Assembly (NCBI GenBank): GCA_016708725.1
Contig: JADJFE010000030.1
Coordinates: forward strand, 186,001-250,000
DNA from: Candidatus Aalborgicola bjergmarkensis
Lineage (GTDB): Bacteria; Pseudomonadota; Gammaproteobacteria; Burkholderiales; Burkholderiaceae_C
Length of the DNA: 64,000 nucleotides
Reading direction: 5' to 3'
In this document: in pieces, positions 43,709-50,666 of the stretch
How positions within the stretch are numbered: position 1 is the first letter of the stretch
Layout: every line of letters starts with the position of its first letter
Translations under genes and position numbers: made by a program
The notes under the pieces: model-generated
The model's input: the letters and a program-made list of their open reading frames with translations, nothing else
Told to the model about the DNA's origin: nothing
Databases searched by the model: none

Positions 43709-43759
43709 GGCAAAGTCCCCCACAAATATTTGGTCGCTGGAAGCGAGTGCTGCCATTTT

Positions 43760-43797
43760 AATAGCTGCTTCCGCACATCTGGCAAGACCTGCAGCGT
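43760..43797 (+). repeat. Dispersed repeat, copy 12
   Basis: ATAGCTGCTTCCGCACATCT, then a CAAGACCTGCAGCG tail. It lies just before the thiB gene, and an upstream ATG of thiB abuts it. Confidence 0.75.
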
Positions 43798-43849
43798 ATA
43801 TACATCCCTTCCGGCGCTCCCACAGGAGTTACTACGTAAGGCTCAATCC

Positions 43850-43883
43850 GGCTGTAAGGCTTATGGGATGTGCGGGAGTAGCT
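43850..43883 (-). repeat. Dispersed repeat, copy 13
   Basis: Minus-strand reading AGCTACTCCCGCACATCCCA, then TAAGCCTTACAGCC. It sits 70 bp before the Rpn gene and is nearly identical to copy 14, with which it shares flanking sequence. Confidence 0.8.
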
Positions 43884-43953
43884 CTTTTTTCGAGAGCATC
43901 CAAAGCTCGATGCGTTTTGCCAGTGGTTCTGAACAATCCGTTACCATTGTCCC

Positions 43954-44913
43954 ATGAACACCGAACCCGACAACTACGACAGCCCCTGGAAAGACATTCT
44001 TGAACATGTTTTTCCGGAATTCATGGCGTACTATTTTGCGTCCGTATATGCCCAGATCGACTGGAGCAAAGGCCACGAGTTCAAGAACACCGAGTTGCGC
44101 CAGGTGGTGCGCGATGCCGAACTGGGCAAACGCTTTGCCGATTGCCTGGTGCGCGTAACGCTCAAGAGTGGCGGCGAACGCTGGATTTATATCCATATCG
44201 AAGTGCAGGGCCAGCGCGAAGCCATCTTTCCCAAGCGTATCTTCATCTACAACTACCGCATCTATGACCGCTTCGACTGCCCCGTTGCCAGCCTGGTGAT
44301 TCTGGCTGATGATGACCCTGACTGGAAACCCGATCACTTTGAATTTGAAGTCTTTGGCTGCCGCCACAGCCTGACGTTTCCAGTCGTCAAGCTGACCGAG
44401 TTGGCCAGTTCGCTTGAAGAACTGGAGCATGACGCCAACCCTTTTGCCATCGTCACCGCAGCGCACTTACGCACACGGCAGACTAAAAATGACCCACAAG
44501 GACGCTACCAGGCCAAACGCACGCTGGTGCGACTGCTCTACACCCACGGATGGGATAGGCAACGCATCCTGGATTTGTTTGCCGTGCTCGACTGGATGAT
44601 GCGCCTGCCCGATGGTCTGGAGCAAAAACTATGGCAAGATATTGAGCAAATCGAAGGAGAAACCCGTATGCGTTATGTCACCAGCGTCGAGCGGCTCGCC
44701 ACGGAGCGCGGTATGCAGCAAGGTATGCAACAAGGTATTCAGCAGGGCGAATGCAGTTTATTGGCGCGTCAACTGACACGCCGTTTTGGCGCATTGCCCG
44801 AATGGGTTAACACCCGCTTGCAACAATCCCCTACGGATTTGCTTGAAACCTGGGGTGAGCGGGTGCTGGATGCCAAGTCACTGGAAGAAGTCTTTGACGA
44901 AACCCGGCACTGA
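43954..44913 (+). CDS. Rpn-family recombination-promoting nuclease / DUF4351 protein
   Basis: The 319-aa protein starts with the PD-(D/E)XK-type domain of the transposase_31/Rpn family (YDSPWKDILEHVFPEFMAYY, active-site-like FADCLVRVTLKSGGERWIYI then HIEVQGQRE). A Gly-Met-Gln-Gln micro-repeat (GMQQGMQQGIQQGE) links it to a DUF4351-like C-terminus (LTRRFGALPEWVNTRL, SLEEVFDE). Rpn proteins raise recombination and cut DNA in E. coli; they are often seen in multiple copies. It looks intact. A truncated second copy follows at 44999, and a C-terminal fragment of a relative lies near 12.5-12.9 kb. Confidence 0.85.
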   Translation: MNTEPDNYDSPWKDILEHVFPEFMAYYFASVYAQIDWSKGHEFKNTELRQVVRDAELGKRFADCLVRVTLKSGGERWIYIHIEVQGQREAIFPKRIFIYNYRIYDRFDCPVASLVILADDDPDWKPDHFEFEVFGCRHSLTFPVVKLTELASSLEELEHDANPFAIVTAAHLRTRQTKNDPQGRYQAKRTLVRLLYTHGWDRQRILDLFAVLDWMMRLPDGLEQKLWQDIEQIEGETRMRYVTSVERLATERGMQQGMQQGIQQGECSLLARQLTRRFGALPEWVNTRLQQSPTDLLETWGERVLDAKSLEEVFDETRH

Positions 44914-44939
44914 TGCTGGCATACTTTCCCGCAAATAGC

Positions 44940-44973
44940 GCTGCAAGGCTTATGGGATGTGCGAGAGTAGCTC
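44940..44973 (-). repeat. Dispersed repeat, copy 14
   Basis: Minus-strand reading AGCTACTCTCGCACATCCCA, then TAAGCCTTGCAGC. It stands in the same place relative to the Rpn remnant as copy 13 does to the intact Rpn gene. Confidence 0.8.
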
Positions 44974-44998
44974 TTTTTTCGATAGTATTCAAACGTGC

Positions 44999-45135
44999 GC
45001 TGCCGTTGCATGCATGCATGCATGCCGAAACCGAACCCACCACCGTCAGCGACGATTACGACTCGCCCTGAAAAGAAGCCATTGAGCACCACTTTGCTGA
45101 TTTGCTGATTTCATGGCGTTTTTTCACACGCATTG
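44999..45135 (+). pseudogene. N-terminal fragment of a second Rpn-family gene
   Basis: Bases from about 45020 read AETEPTTVSDDYDSP, a stop (TGA in place of the expected TGG), then KEAIEHHFADLLISW, matching MNTEPDNYDSPWKDILEHVF of the intact gene. The remainder is missing. Four GCAT units (45007-45022) lie at the expected start codon. Confidence 0.75.
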
Positions 45136-45139
45136 ACAA

Positions 45140-45445
45140 TCAAGCAGTCGATGTAGGCTCGAAACGCTGGATGCGCGCAATCGTTTCTGCCATAACTTCA
45201 CGGGCGCACTCCGTGTCATAGTGGGTTTGCAGATTGATCCAGCTTTGTGCGTCAGTGCCAAAAAATGCTGCAAAGCGCAGCGCCGTATCGACCGTAATTC
45301 CGCGCATTCCTTTCACGATCTCATTGATGCGCCTGGGCGCAACGTTAATCGCTTTAGCCAACGCGTACTGACTCAGACCCAATGGCTTGAGCCAGTCCTC
45401 AGCCAGGATGACACCGGGGTGAACCAGAGGGACTTCACGGGGCAT
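45140..45445 (-). CDS. higA: HigA-family antitoxin
   Basis: The 101-aa protein is a typical HigA (PREVPLVHPGVILAEDWLKP, then helix-turn-helix LSQYALAKAINVAPRRINEI and VDTALRFAAFFGTDAQSWIN). HigA binds HigB and represses the operon. The ATG at 45445 is seven bases after AAGGAG; an ATG two codons upstream lies too close to that site. The partner higB is reduced to a stub directly upstream, so this antitoxin has no local toxin. It may still act as a repressor or protect against HigB from elsewhere. Confidence 0.88.
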   Translation of the reverse strand: MPREVPLVHPGVILAEDWLKPLGLSQYALAKAINVAPRRINEIVKGMRGITVDTALRFAAFFGTDAQSWINLQTHYDTECAREVMAETIARIQRFEPTSTA

Positions 45446-45515
45446 GGACATTCTCCTTCAGTGGTTTGTCGTTGAACAAGGATTCGGTATCGCTGCACTT
45501 GAAGCTATGAAGCAT
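45435..45515 (-). pseudogene. HigB toxin stub (about 20 codons)
   Basis: From the ATG at 45515 the frame reads MLHSFKCSDTESLFNDKPLK, the usual start of HigB proteins, then passes out of homology over the higA ribosome site and ends at 45435. Residues that form the catalytic part are absent. The structure suggests a deletion that joined the higB start directly to the higA leader. Confidence 0.7.
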
Positions 45516-45539
45516 GGCGCAACGATAACGACAAACGTT

Positions 45540-45558
45540 AATAACATCAAGCGTTATT
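45540..45558. promoter_or_regulatory. Candidate HigA operator
   Basis: AATAAC (45540-45545) and GTTATT (45553-45558) form a dyad about 25 bp upstream of the higB stub start, with more AACG/CGTT half-sites nearby. HigA autoregulation through such dyads is known in the family; this site is inferred. Confidence 0.45.
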
Positions 45559-45636
45559 TACGCCCTACCTGCTCGACGCTCTGGTGCAGGGCGGGAATGG
45601 CCCGCTGTGCTTAACTGTTGGCACATGCTGCCAGGC

Positions 45637-46797
45637 ATGCCGGACAATCCGTACATGTTGTGGGATATTTTTTGCCGGGTCATTGATAACTTTGGCGATA
45701 TTGGCGTCTGCTGGCGCCTGGCTGCCGATCTGGCCGGGCGCGGGCATGGCGTGCGCCTGTGGGTGGACGATGGCGCTGCGCTGCGCTGGATGGCTCCCGG
45801 CGCTGTGGAGGGCAAGTGGGCGAATGTGCAGGTGCTGGACTGGCGTCAGTCGCACGATTCCCATTTTCTGGCACAGGCCCAGCTGGCGCCAGCCGATGTC
45901 TGGATTGAAGGATTTGGTTGCAACATTGCTCCAGAATTCATAGCTGCTCGCGCACGGTCCATAAGCGGGAATGGCATAAACGGCATAAATGGCATACAAA
46001 AGCCGGTCTGGATCAACCTGGAATACCTGTCTGCCGAGGGCTACGTGGAACGCGCCCACGGTTTGCCGTCGCCGGTACAAAGTGGCGAGGCACAAGGGTG
46101 GACCAAGTATTTTTACTATCCTGGTTTCACAAAGCGCACCGGCGGCTTGCTGCGTGAGCCGGATATGGCACAGCGACAGGCGGATTTCGCCCACGCCGAC
46201 CAGCGCCGTGCCTGGCTGGCGCGCCATGGGATCACATGGCAGGGCGAACGTCTGGTTGCCTTGTTTTGTTACGAACCAGCGGCGTTGCCATACTTGCTCA
46301 CCCAATGGGCCAGCGACACAAAGCCCACCCGGCTACTGGTCACCAGCGGACGTTCAAGCATGGCAATACGCACGGCACTTATGCAGCAAAACAGCCTGCA
46401 GCCCTCTTGGAACGTGCGGGGGCAGCTATCTATTTCATACCTTCCTTGCCTGACACAAGACGACTTCGACCAGTTGCTGTGGCTGTGCGATCTGAACTTT
46501 GTACGCGGGGAAGACTCGCTGGTACGCGCACTGTGGGCGGGCAAGCCCCTGGTGTGGCAGATTTATCCCCAGGACGATGGCGCGCATCGGCACAAGCTGG
46601 ATGCTTTTCTGGACATGCTCCAAGCCGATGATTCCCTGCGGGCCTGGCACCAGGCATGGAACCAGACCGGCACAGACGCTTTAACTTTTCCCGACTACAC
46701 CGGCTGGGCGCACACGGTGCAGGCAGCGCGCGCGCGGATGCTGCAAATGGACGATTTGCTCACCCAGCTGGAGAGGTTTGTCGCGAAAAAACGGTAG
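45637..46797 (+). CDS. earP: EF-P arginine rhamnosyltransferase EarP
   Basis: The 386-aa glycosyltransferase (GT104) moves rhamnose from dTDP-rhamnose to Arg32 of EF-P. The family start WDIFCRVIDNFGDIGVCWRL and the donor-site segment NFVRGEDSLVRALWAGKPLV with WQIYPQDDGAHRHKLDAFLD are clear. efp follows 114 bp downstream with Arg32, which confirms the pairing. Two dispersed repeats lie in frame: copy 15 gives FIAARARSISGNG (about residues 100-112, plus a GINGINGI micro-repeat) and copy 16 gives LQPSWNVRGQLSIS (about 253-265). The start is uncertain: ATGs at 45625, 45637 and 45655 are in frame. Confidence 0.92.
   Translation: MPDNPYMLWDIFCRVIDNFGDIGVCWRLAADLAGRGHGVRLWVDDGAALRWMAPGAVEGKWANVQVLDWRQSHDSHFLAQAQLAPADVWIEGFGCNIAPEFIAARARSISGNGINGINGIQKPVWINLEYLSAEGYVERAHGLPSPVQSGEAQGWTKYFYYPGFTKRTGGLLREPDMAQRQADFAHADQRRAWLARHGITWQGERLVALFCYEPAALPYLLTQWASDTKPTRLLVTSGRSSMAIRTALMQQNSLQPSWNVRGQLSISYLPCLTQDDFDQLLWLCDLNFVRGEDSLVRALWAGKPLVWQIYPQDDGAHRHKLDAFLDMLQADDSLRAWHQAWNQTGTDALTFPDYTGWAHTVQAARARMLQMDDLLTQLERFVAKKR
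45939..45969 (+). repeat. Dispersed repeat, copy 15, inside earP
   Basis: CATAGCTGCTCGCGCACGGT, then CCATAAGCGG. A run of nine-base GGCATAAAY units (about 45973-45998) follows and encodes GINGINGI. It is in frame with earP. Confidence 0.75.
46395..46430 (-). repeat. Dispersed repeat, copy 16, inside earP
   Basis: Minus-strand reading ATAGCTGCCCCCGCACGTTC, then CAAGAGGGCTGCAGGC. This is a very good match, in frame with earP and in the opposite direction to copy 15. Confidence 0.82.
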
Positions 46798-46911
46798 AAT
46801 CGCGGGCTTTGCCTTATACCGTACCTCAAAGGCAAACCACACCTCGCCGCAGACTGCGGCTTATCGACGCTGGCCATACTGGCAAACAGCGCCATCTGTA
46901 CCAAGACAATT

Positions 46912-47466
46912 ATGAAGATCGCTCAAGAAATTCGCGCTGGCAATGTCATCATGCACGGCAAAGACCCGATGGTCGTCCTGAAAACCGAATACAGCCGGGG
47001 TGGTCGCAACTCTGCCACCGTGCGCATGAAGCTCAAAAGCCTGATCGCCAACTTCGGCACAGAAGTCGTTTTCAAGGCCGACGACAAACTGGATCAGGTC
47101 ATCCTGGACAAGAAAGAGTGCACCTATTCCTACTTTGCCGACCCGATGTACGTGTGCATGGACAGCGAATACAACCAGTACGAAGTCGAAGCGGAAAACA
47201 TGGGTGACACCCTGAGTTACCTCCAGGACGGTATGGAACTGGAAGTGGTTTTCTATGATGGCAAAGCCATTTCGGTGGAACTGCCCACCAGCGTGGTGCG
47301 CGAAATCACCTGGACCGAGCCTGCGGTCAAGGGCGATACCTCCGGCAAGGTGCTCAAACCCGCCAAGATTGCCACGGGCTTTGAAGTCGGAGTGCCGATT
47401 TTCGTGGCCCAGGGCGACAAGATCGAAATCGACACCCGCACCGGGGAATACCGCAAGCGGGTGTAG
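46912..47466 (+). CDS. efp: Translation elongation factor P (Arg32 type)
   Basis: The 184-aa protein has three beta domains of EF-P. The loop YSRGGRNSATVR carries Arg32 at its tip, the residue rhamnosylated by EarP encoded just upstream; bacteria that use lysylation have Lys there. EF-P relieves ribosome stalling at runs of proline. The OmpA-like protein in this window has a 14-proline run and would be a natural client. Length and C-terminus (GDKIEIDTRTGEYRKRV) are complete. Confidence 0.97.
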   Translation: MKIAQEIRAGNVIMHGKDPMVVLKTEYSRGGRNSATVRMKLKSLIANFGTEVVFKADDKLDQVILDKKECTYSYFADPMYVCMDSEYNQYEVEAENMGDTLSYLQDGMELEVVFYDGKAISVELPTSVVREITWTEPAVKGDTSGKVLKPAKIATGFEVGVPIFVAQGDKIEIDTRTGEYRKRV

Positions 47467-47519
47467 GTATACAGGGGAGAAGGTATAAACCTGCGACGAT
47501 TCGTGCGTGGAAAACCAGC

Positions 47520-48410
47520 GTGGAAAACCGATTCGATCCGGACGAATACACACTGGCTGACGCTTGGGATTATTACCTCAAGGCCCACGCCGATGCCGGC
47601 CTGCCCCTGCGGCCCAATGCCTACCGTCTGGCATTTGCCGACCCGGAATTCTTGTTGCGCAGGGAGACACGGGGGATTCGCATCCAGCTGGAGTTGCTCA
47701 AACCGGACGTGGAGCAGCAACAGCAGGGAATAGAAAACACGGTTGTTGTTTTTGGCAGTGCGCGCTTTTCTTCCCCGGAAGAAGCGCAACGCATGCTGGA
47801 TGCAGCACGGCAGGACTTTGATGCCAAAGGGTTGGCGCAGGCCGAGCTGCACATGCGCAATGCCCGCTACTATGATCTAGCCCGCCAGTTTGGTCACGTT
47901 GTCGCCACCCGCAGCGCCCTATTGGCGCCACAGGATCGCATGTACATCTGCACTGGCGGAGGACCCGGCATCATGGAGGGCGCCAACCGGGGAGCGGCAG
48001 AAGTCGGTGCACCCACGCTGGGCATGAACATTTCGCTGCCACATGAACAACAAGCCAATCCGTTCGTCACCCCGTCCCTGAACTTCAAATTCCACTACTT
48101 TGCCGTGCGCAAAATGCACTTCATGATGCGCGCCAAAGCCTTGGCGGCGTTTCCTGGAGGCTTTGGCACCCTGGACGAACTCTTTGAGGTCATTACCCTG
48201 GTACAAACCAGAAAAAGCAGCCCTTTGCCCATCATTCTGTTTGGCACCGACTATTGGCAGCGGCTGATCGACTGGAACATGCTGGTCGAAGAGGGTTTGA
48301 TTTCCGCTGAAGATTTGCAACTATTCCAGTTTACCGACGATCCGCAGCAGGCCTGGGACGCCATCTGCGCGTTTTACCAGCTGCGCGAACCTGGGAAAGA
48401 AACAGGGTAG
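47520..48410 (+). CDS. LOG-family (TIGR00730) Rossmann-fold protein
   Basis: The 296-aa protein has a LOG domain: ENTVVVFGSARF, YICTGGGPGIMEGANRGAAE, and the active-site PGGFGTLDELFEVITLVQTR. LOG proteins remove the base from nucleoside 5'-monophosphates (cytokinin ribotides in plants); the bacterial role is often unknown. An extra N-terminal region of about 70 residues is present, as in long-form bacterial members. The start GTG at 47520 has no good ribosome site, so it is uncertain. It follows efp by 53 bp in the same direction. Confidence 0.85.
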   Translation: MENRFDPDEYTLADAWDYYLKAHADAGLPLRPNAYRLAFADPEFLLRRETRGIRIQLELLKPDVEQQQQGIENTVVVFGSARFSSPEEAQRMLDAARQDFDAKGLAQAELHMRNARYYDLARQFGHVVATRSALLAPQDRMYICTGGGPGIMEGANRGAAEVGAPTLGMNISLPHEQQANPFVTPSLNFKFHYFAVRKMHFMMRAKALAAFPGGFGTLDELFEVITLVQTRKSSPLPIILFGTDYWQRLIDWNMLVEEGLISAEDLQLFQFTDDPQQAWDAICAFYQLREPGKETG

Positions 48411-48418
48411 CACGCCCC

Positions 48419-49174
48419 TCAGAACAGATCGCCAAACTGGGTCTTGCTCAAAGGTGATACATGGCGCTCGTCTATTTTGGTTTCTGCAAAATCCGAGTCA
48501 CCCCCTGATTTGCGCCGCCCCGAGCGAATGACTTCACCGGGCGTCGGCCGTGATTGAGATGCCTGCTCCGCTGCCAGAGCCCGCTTGAAAGCAGCTACTT
48601 CTTCTGGCATCAAAGGATCGTAATGTGGTACGGCAGATGGAGATGTCGCCTCCGGCGAAGGCGGTGGTGCAGGTCTTGCTGCAGGCGGTGGTGGGGTTGT
48701 TGGTGGTGGCACCACGGACATGGGCGGGCGCGCCATCGCCCCTGCGGTAACCTGATCACTGACGCGCCAATAAACTGCGGAAACCAGGATTTCATGGCGG
48801 GACTTGGCATGCTGGGCAATCAAGGACTCGATCTCCGACAACCGACTCACCTCGTGGGAGTATTGCAGCGACAAGTCCATCATGATCAGGTACTGGCGAC
48901 CATTCGAATCCAGCGACAACACCTTGAACTTGTAACTGGAGGACAACATCCCGGCATGGGTCATCGCCTCACGGATCACCCCATACAACTGCTCTCTGCG
49001 CTCCAGCCGCTCGCTTTTGCGGCTCGCAGCGCTACCGGAAGTTGGCACCGATGTTTTGGAATGCCCCTTTGTCGATTGCGCAAAAGGATCGCTCACGTAA
49101 CTCAGACCCGAATCAGCCTCCGGCATAAGGGAGTCTGCAGGAGTTTTCTTGGAAAACCAGTTGAATAGCGACAT
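48419..49174 (-). CDS. Hypothetical protein, proline-rich, 251 aa
   Basis: The function is not recognised. The N-terminal half is charged (MSLFNWFSKKTPADSLMPEA) and contains a folded region at about 55-140 (LERREQLYGVIREAMTHAGM, then SYKFKVLSLDSNGRQYLIMM). A Pro/Ala-rich linker (SVVPPPTTPPPPAARPAPPP) and an acidic C-terminal segment with KTQFGDLF follow. There is no signal peptide or membrane segment. It lies convergent to the LOG gene and 60 bp downstream of mnmE, in the same direction. Confidence 0.72.
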   Translation of the reverse strand: MSLFNWFSKKTPADSLMPEADSGLSYVSDPFAQSTKGHSKTSVPTSGSAASRKSERLERREQLYGVIREAMTHAGMLSSSYKFKVLSLDSNGRQYLIMMDLSLQYSHEVSRLSEIESLIAQHAKSRHEILVSAVYWRVSDQVTAGAMARPPMSVVPPPTTPPPPAARPAPPPSPEATSPSAVPHYDPLMPEEVAAFKRALAAEQASQSRPTPGEVIRSGRRKSGGDSDFAETKIDERHVSPLSKTQFGDLF

Positions 49175-49234
49175 TGCGGTGACCCTGGAGATATGTTAGA
49201 GATGTGTTTCAATGATCAAACGAGTGTAATCGAG

Positions 49235-50665
49235 CTATTTGCCAATGCAAAATTTTGAAAAAATAACGCCCAGCAAATCTTCGGAACCAAACTCGCCGGT
49301 GATTTCGTTCAAGGCATTTTGCGCCAGACGCAACTCTTCCGCCATCAGATCAAGTACGGGCATACGCCCTGCCAAATGGTCTGTCGCCGCTGCCAGGTGA
49401 GTGCCAACGCGCTGCAAAGCCTGCATATGGCGTACCCTAGCAATATACGTGCCACTGCCAGCAGTTTGCCACCCCGCGGTCGCCAGCACCCGCGCACGCA
49501 ACGCATCCAGACCAGAGCCCGTCTTGGCCGATACCGCAATGCCGCCTACGGCAGAGGTCGGTACATCCGCCACCACATCGGCCTTGTTCCAGACATCGAT
49601 CACCGTGACGTTTTTGGCAAGCAATCCTTCCATGGAGGCCGTAATGGAAGCGTCAGCTGCTACATACTCTGCAGCGGATGCACGGGTTAAATCATGCAAA
49701 AACAGCACCATGTCGGCATTTTCCATGGCCTCCCAGGCGCGCGCAATGCCGATTTTTTCAACTGCATCGACCGCATCGACACCATCGACGCTGGTACGCA
49801 AACCGGCTGTGTCCACCACATGAATGGGAACACCTTCCATCTGGATGGTTTGCTGCACTTTATCGCGTGTCGTGCCCGCAATCGGCGTCACGATGGCCAG
49901 CTCTGCACCCGCCAACGCATTCAACAAGGAGGATTTGCCCGCATTGGGCTGACCGGCGATCACCACCGTAATGCCTTCGCGCAGCAGGGCACCCTGGGAG
50001 GCGCGTTGCACCAGACCAGCCAATGCGGTCTTTAGGCGTTCCAACTGGCCCTGCGCATCGGACTGCTGCAGAAAATCGATTTCCTCTTCCGGAAAATCCA
50101 GCGTGGCTTCCACCAGCATGCGCAAGTGTACGAGTGCATCGCGCAAGGCATGGATGTCACGCGAAAAAGCGCCTGTCAACGATAGCGTGGCACTGCGCGC
50201 TGCCGCTTCGGTGCTGGCATCAATCAGGTCCGCAATGGCCTCGGCCTGCGCCAGATCAATCTTGTTGTTTAAAAAAGCACGCTCGGTAAATTCACCCGGC
50301 TTGGCAAGGCGCAAGCCCTCCAGGCATGGCCGCCCGGTCGAAGGATTGTGCTCGGCAGCAACTTCCAGACAGCGCGCCAGCAACAATTGCAGTACAACCG
50401 GCCCGCCGTGGGCCTGCAGCTCCAGCACATCCTCGCCGGTGTAAGAGTGCGGAGCGGGGAAAAATAGCGCCAGGCCCTGGTCAATGGGCAGACCGTGGCG
50501 GTCCCGAAATGGGATATAGCAGGCCTGCCGGGCGGATAAGGACTTGCCAAGCAGTTGCTGCTGGAATCCCACCAGACCGCGCCCGCTGACACGCACAATA
50601 CCCACCGCCCCGCGTCCAGGTGCAGTGGCAATGGCGACGATGGGATCGCAGGTGTGATTGCTCAA
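49235..50665 (-). CDS. mnmE: tRNA modification GTPase MnmE
   Basis: The 476-aa protein modifies the wobble uridine of certain tRNAs with MnmG. It begins with the folate-binding domain (DPIVAIATAPGRGAVGIVRV), then the inserted G domain (GQPNAGKSSLLNALAGAELA, DTAGLR, NKAD) and ends FCIGK, the invariant C-terminal Cys motif. A longer frame runs into yidC; the likely start is a TTG at 50665, one base after the yidC stop, which gives the usual length. It closes the operon rpmH-rnpA-yidD-yidC-mnmE. Confidence 0.94.
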   Translation of the reverse strand: MSNHTCDPIVAIATAPGRGAVGIVRVSGRGLVGFQQQLLGKSLSARQACYIPFRDRHGLPIDQGLALFFPAPHSYTGEDVLELQAHGGPVVLQLLLARCLEVAAEHNPSTGRPCLEGLRLAKPGEFTERAFLNNKIDLAQAEAIADLIDASTEAAARSATLSLTGAFSRDIHALRDALVHLRMLVEATLDFPEEEIDFLQQSDAQGQLERLKTALAGLVQRASQGALLREGITVVIAGQPNAGKSSLLNALAGAELAIVTPIAGTTRDKVQQTIQMEGVPIHVVDTAGLRTSVDGVDAVDAVEKIGIARAWEAMENADMVLFLHDLTRASAAEYVAADASITASMEGLLAKNVTVIDVWNKADVVADVPTSAVGGIAVSAKTGSGLDALRARVLATAGWQTAGSGTYIARVRHMQALQRVGTHLAAATDHLAGRMPVLDLMAEELRLAQNALNEITGEFGSEDLLGVIFSKFCIGK

Positions 50666-50666
50666 G

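Noticed and set aside
43709..43953. Possible TPP riboswitch before thiB
   Set aside because: The conserved CTGAGA and ACCTGATC-like elements are absent; the gap holds two dispersed repeats instead.
45007..45023. GCAT tetranucleotide run as a phase-variation switch
   Set aside because: The gene behind it is truncated and has an in-frame stop, so switching would have no product.
1039..46430. CRISPR array made of the short repeats
   Set aside because: Copies are scattered kilobases apart in both directions and inside genes, with no regular spacers and no cas genes.
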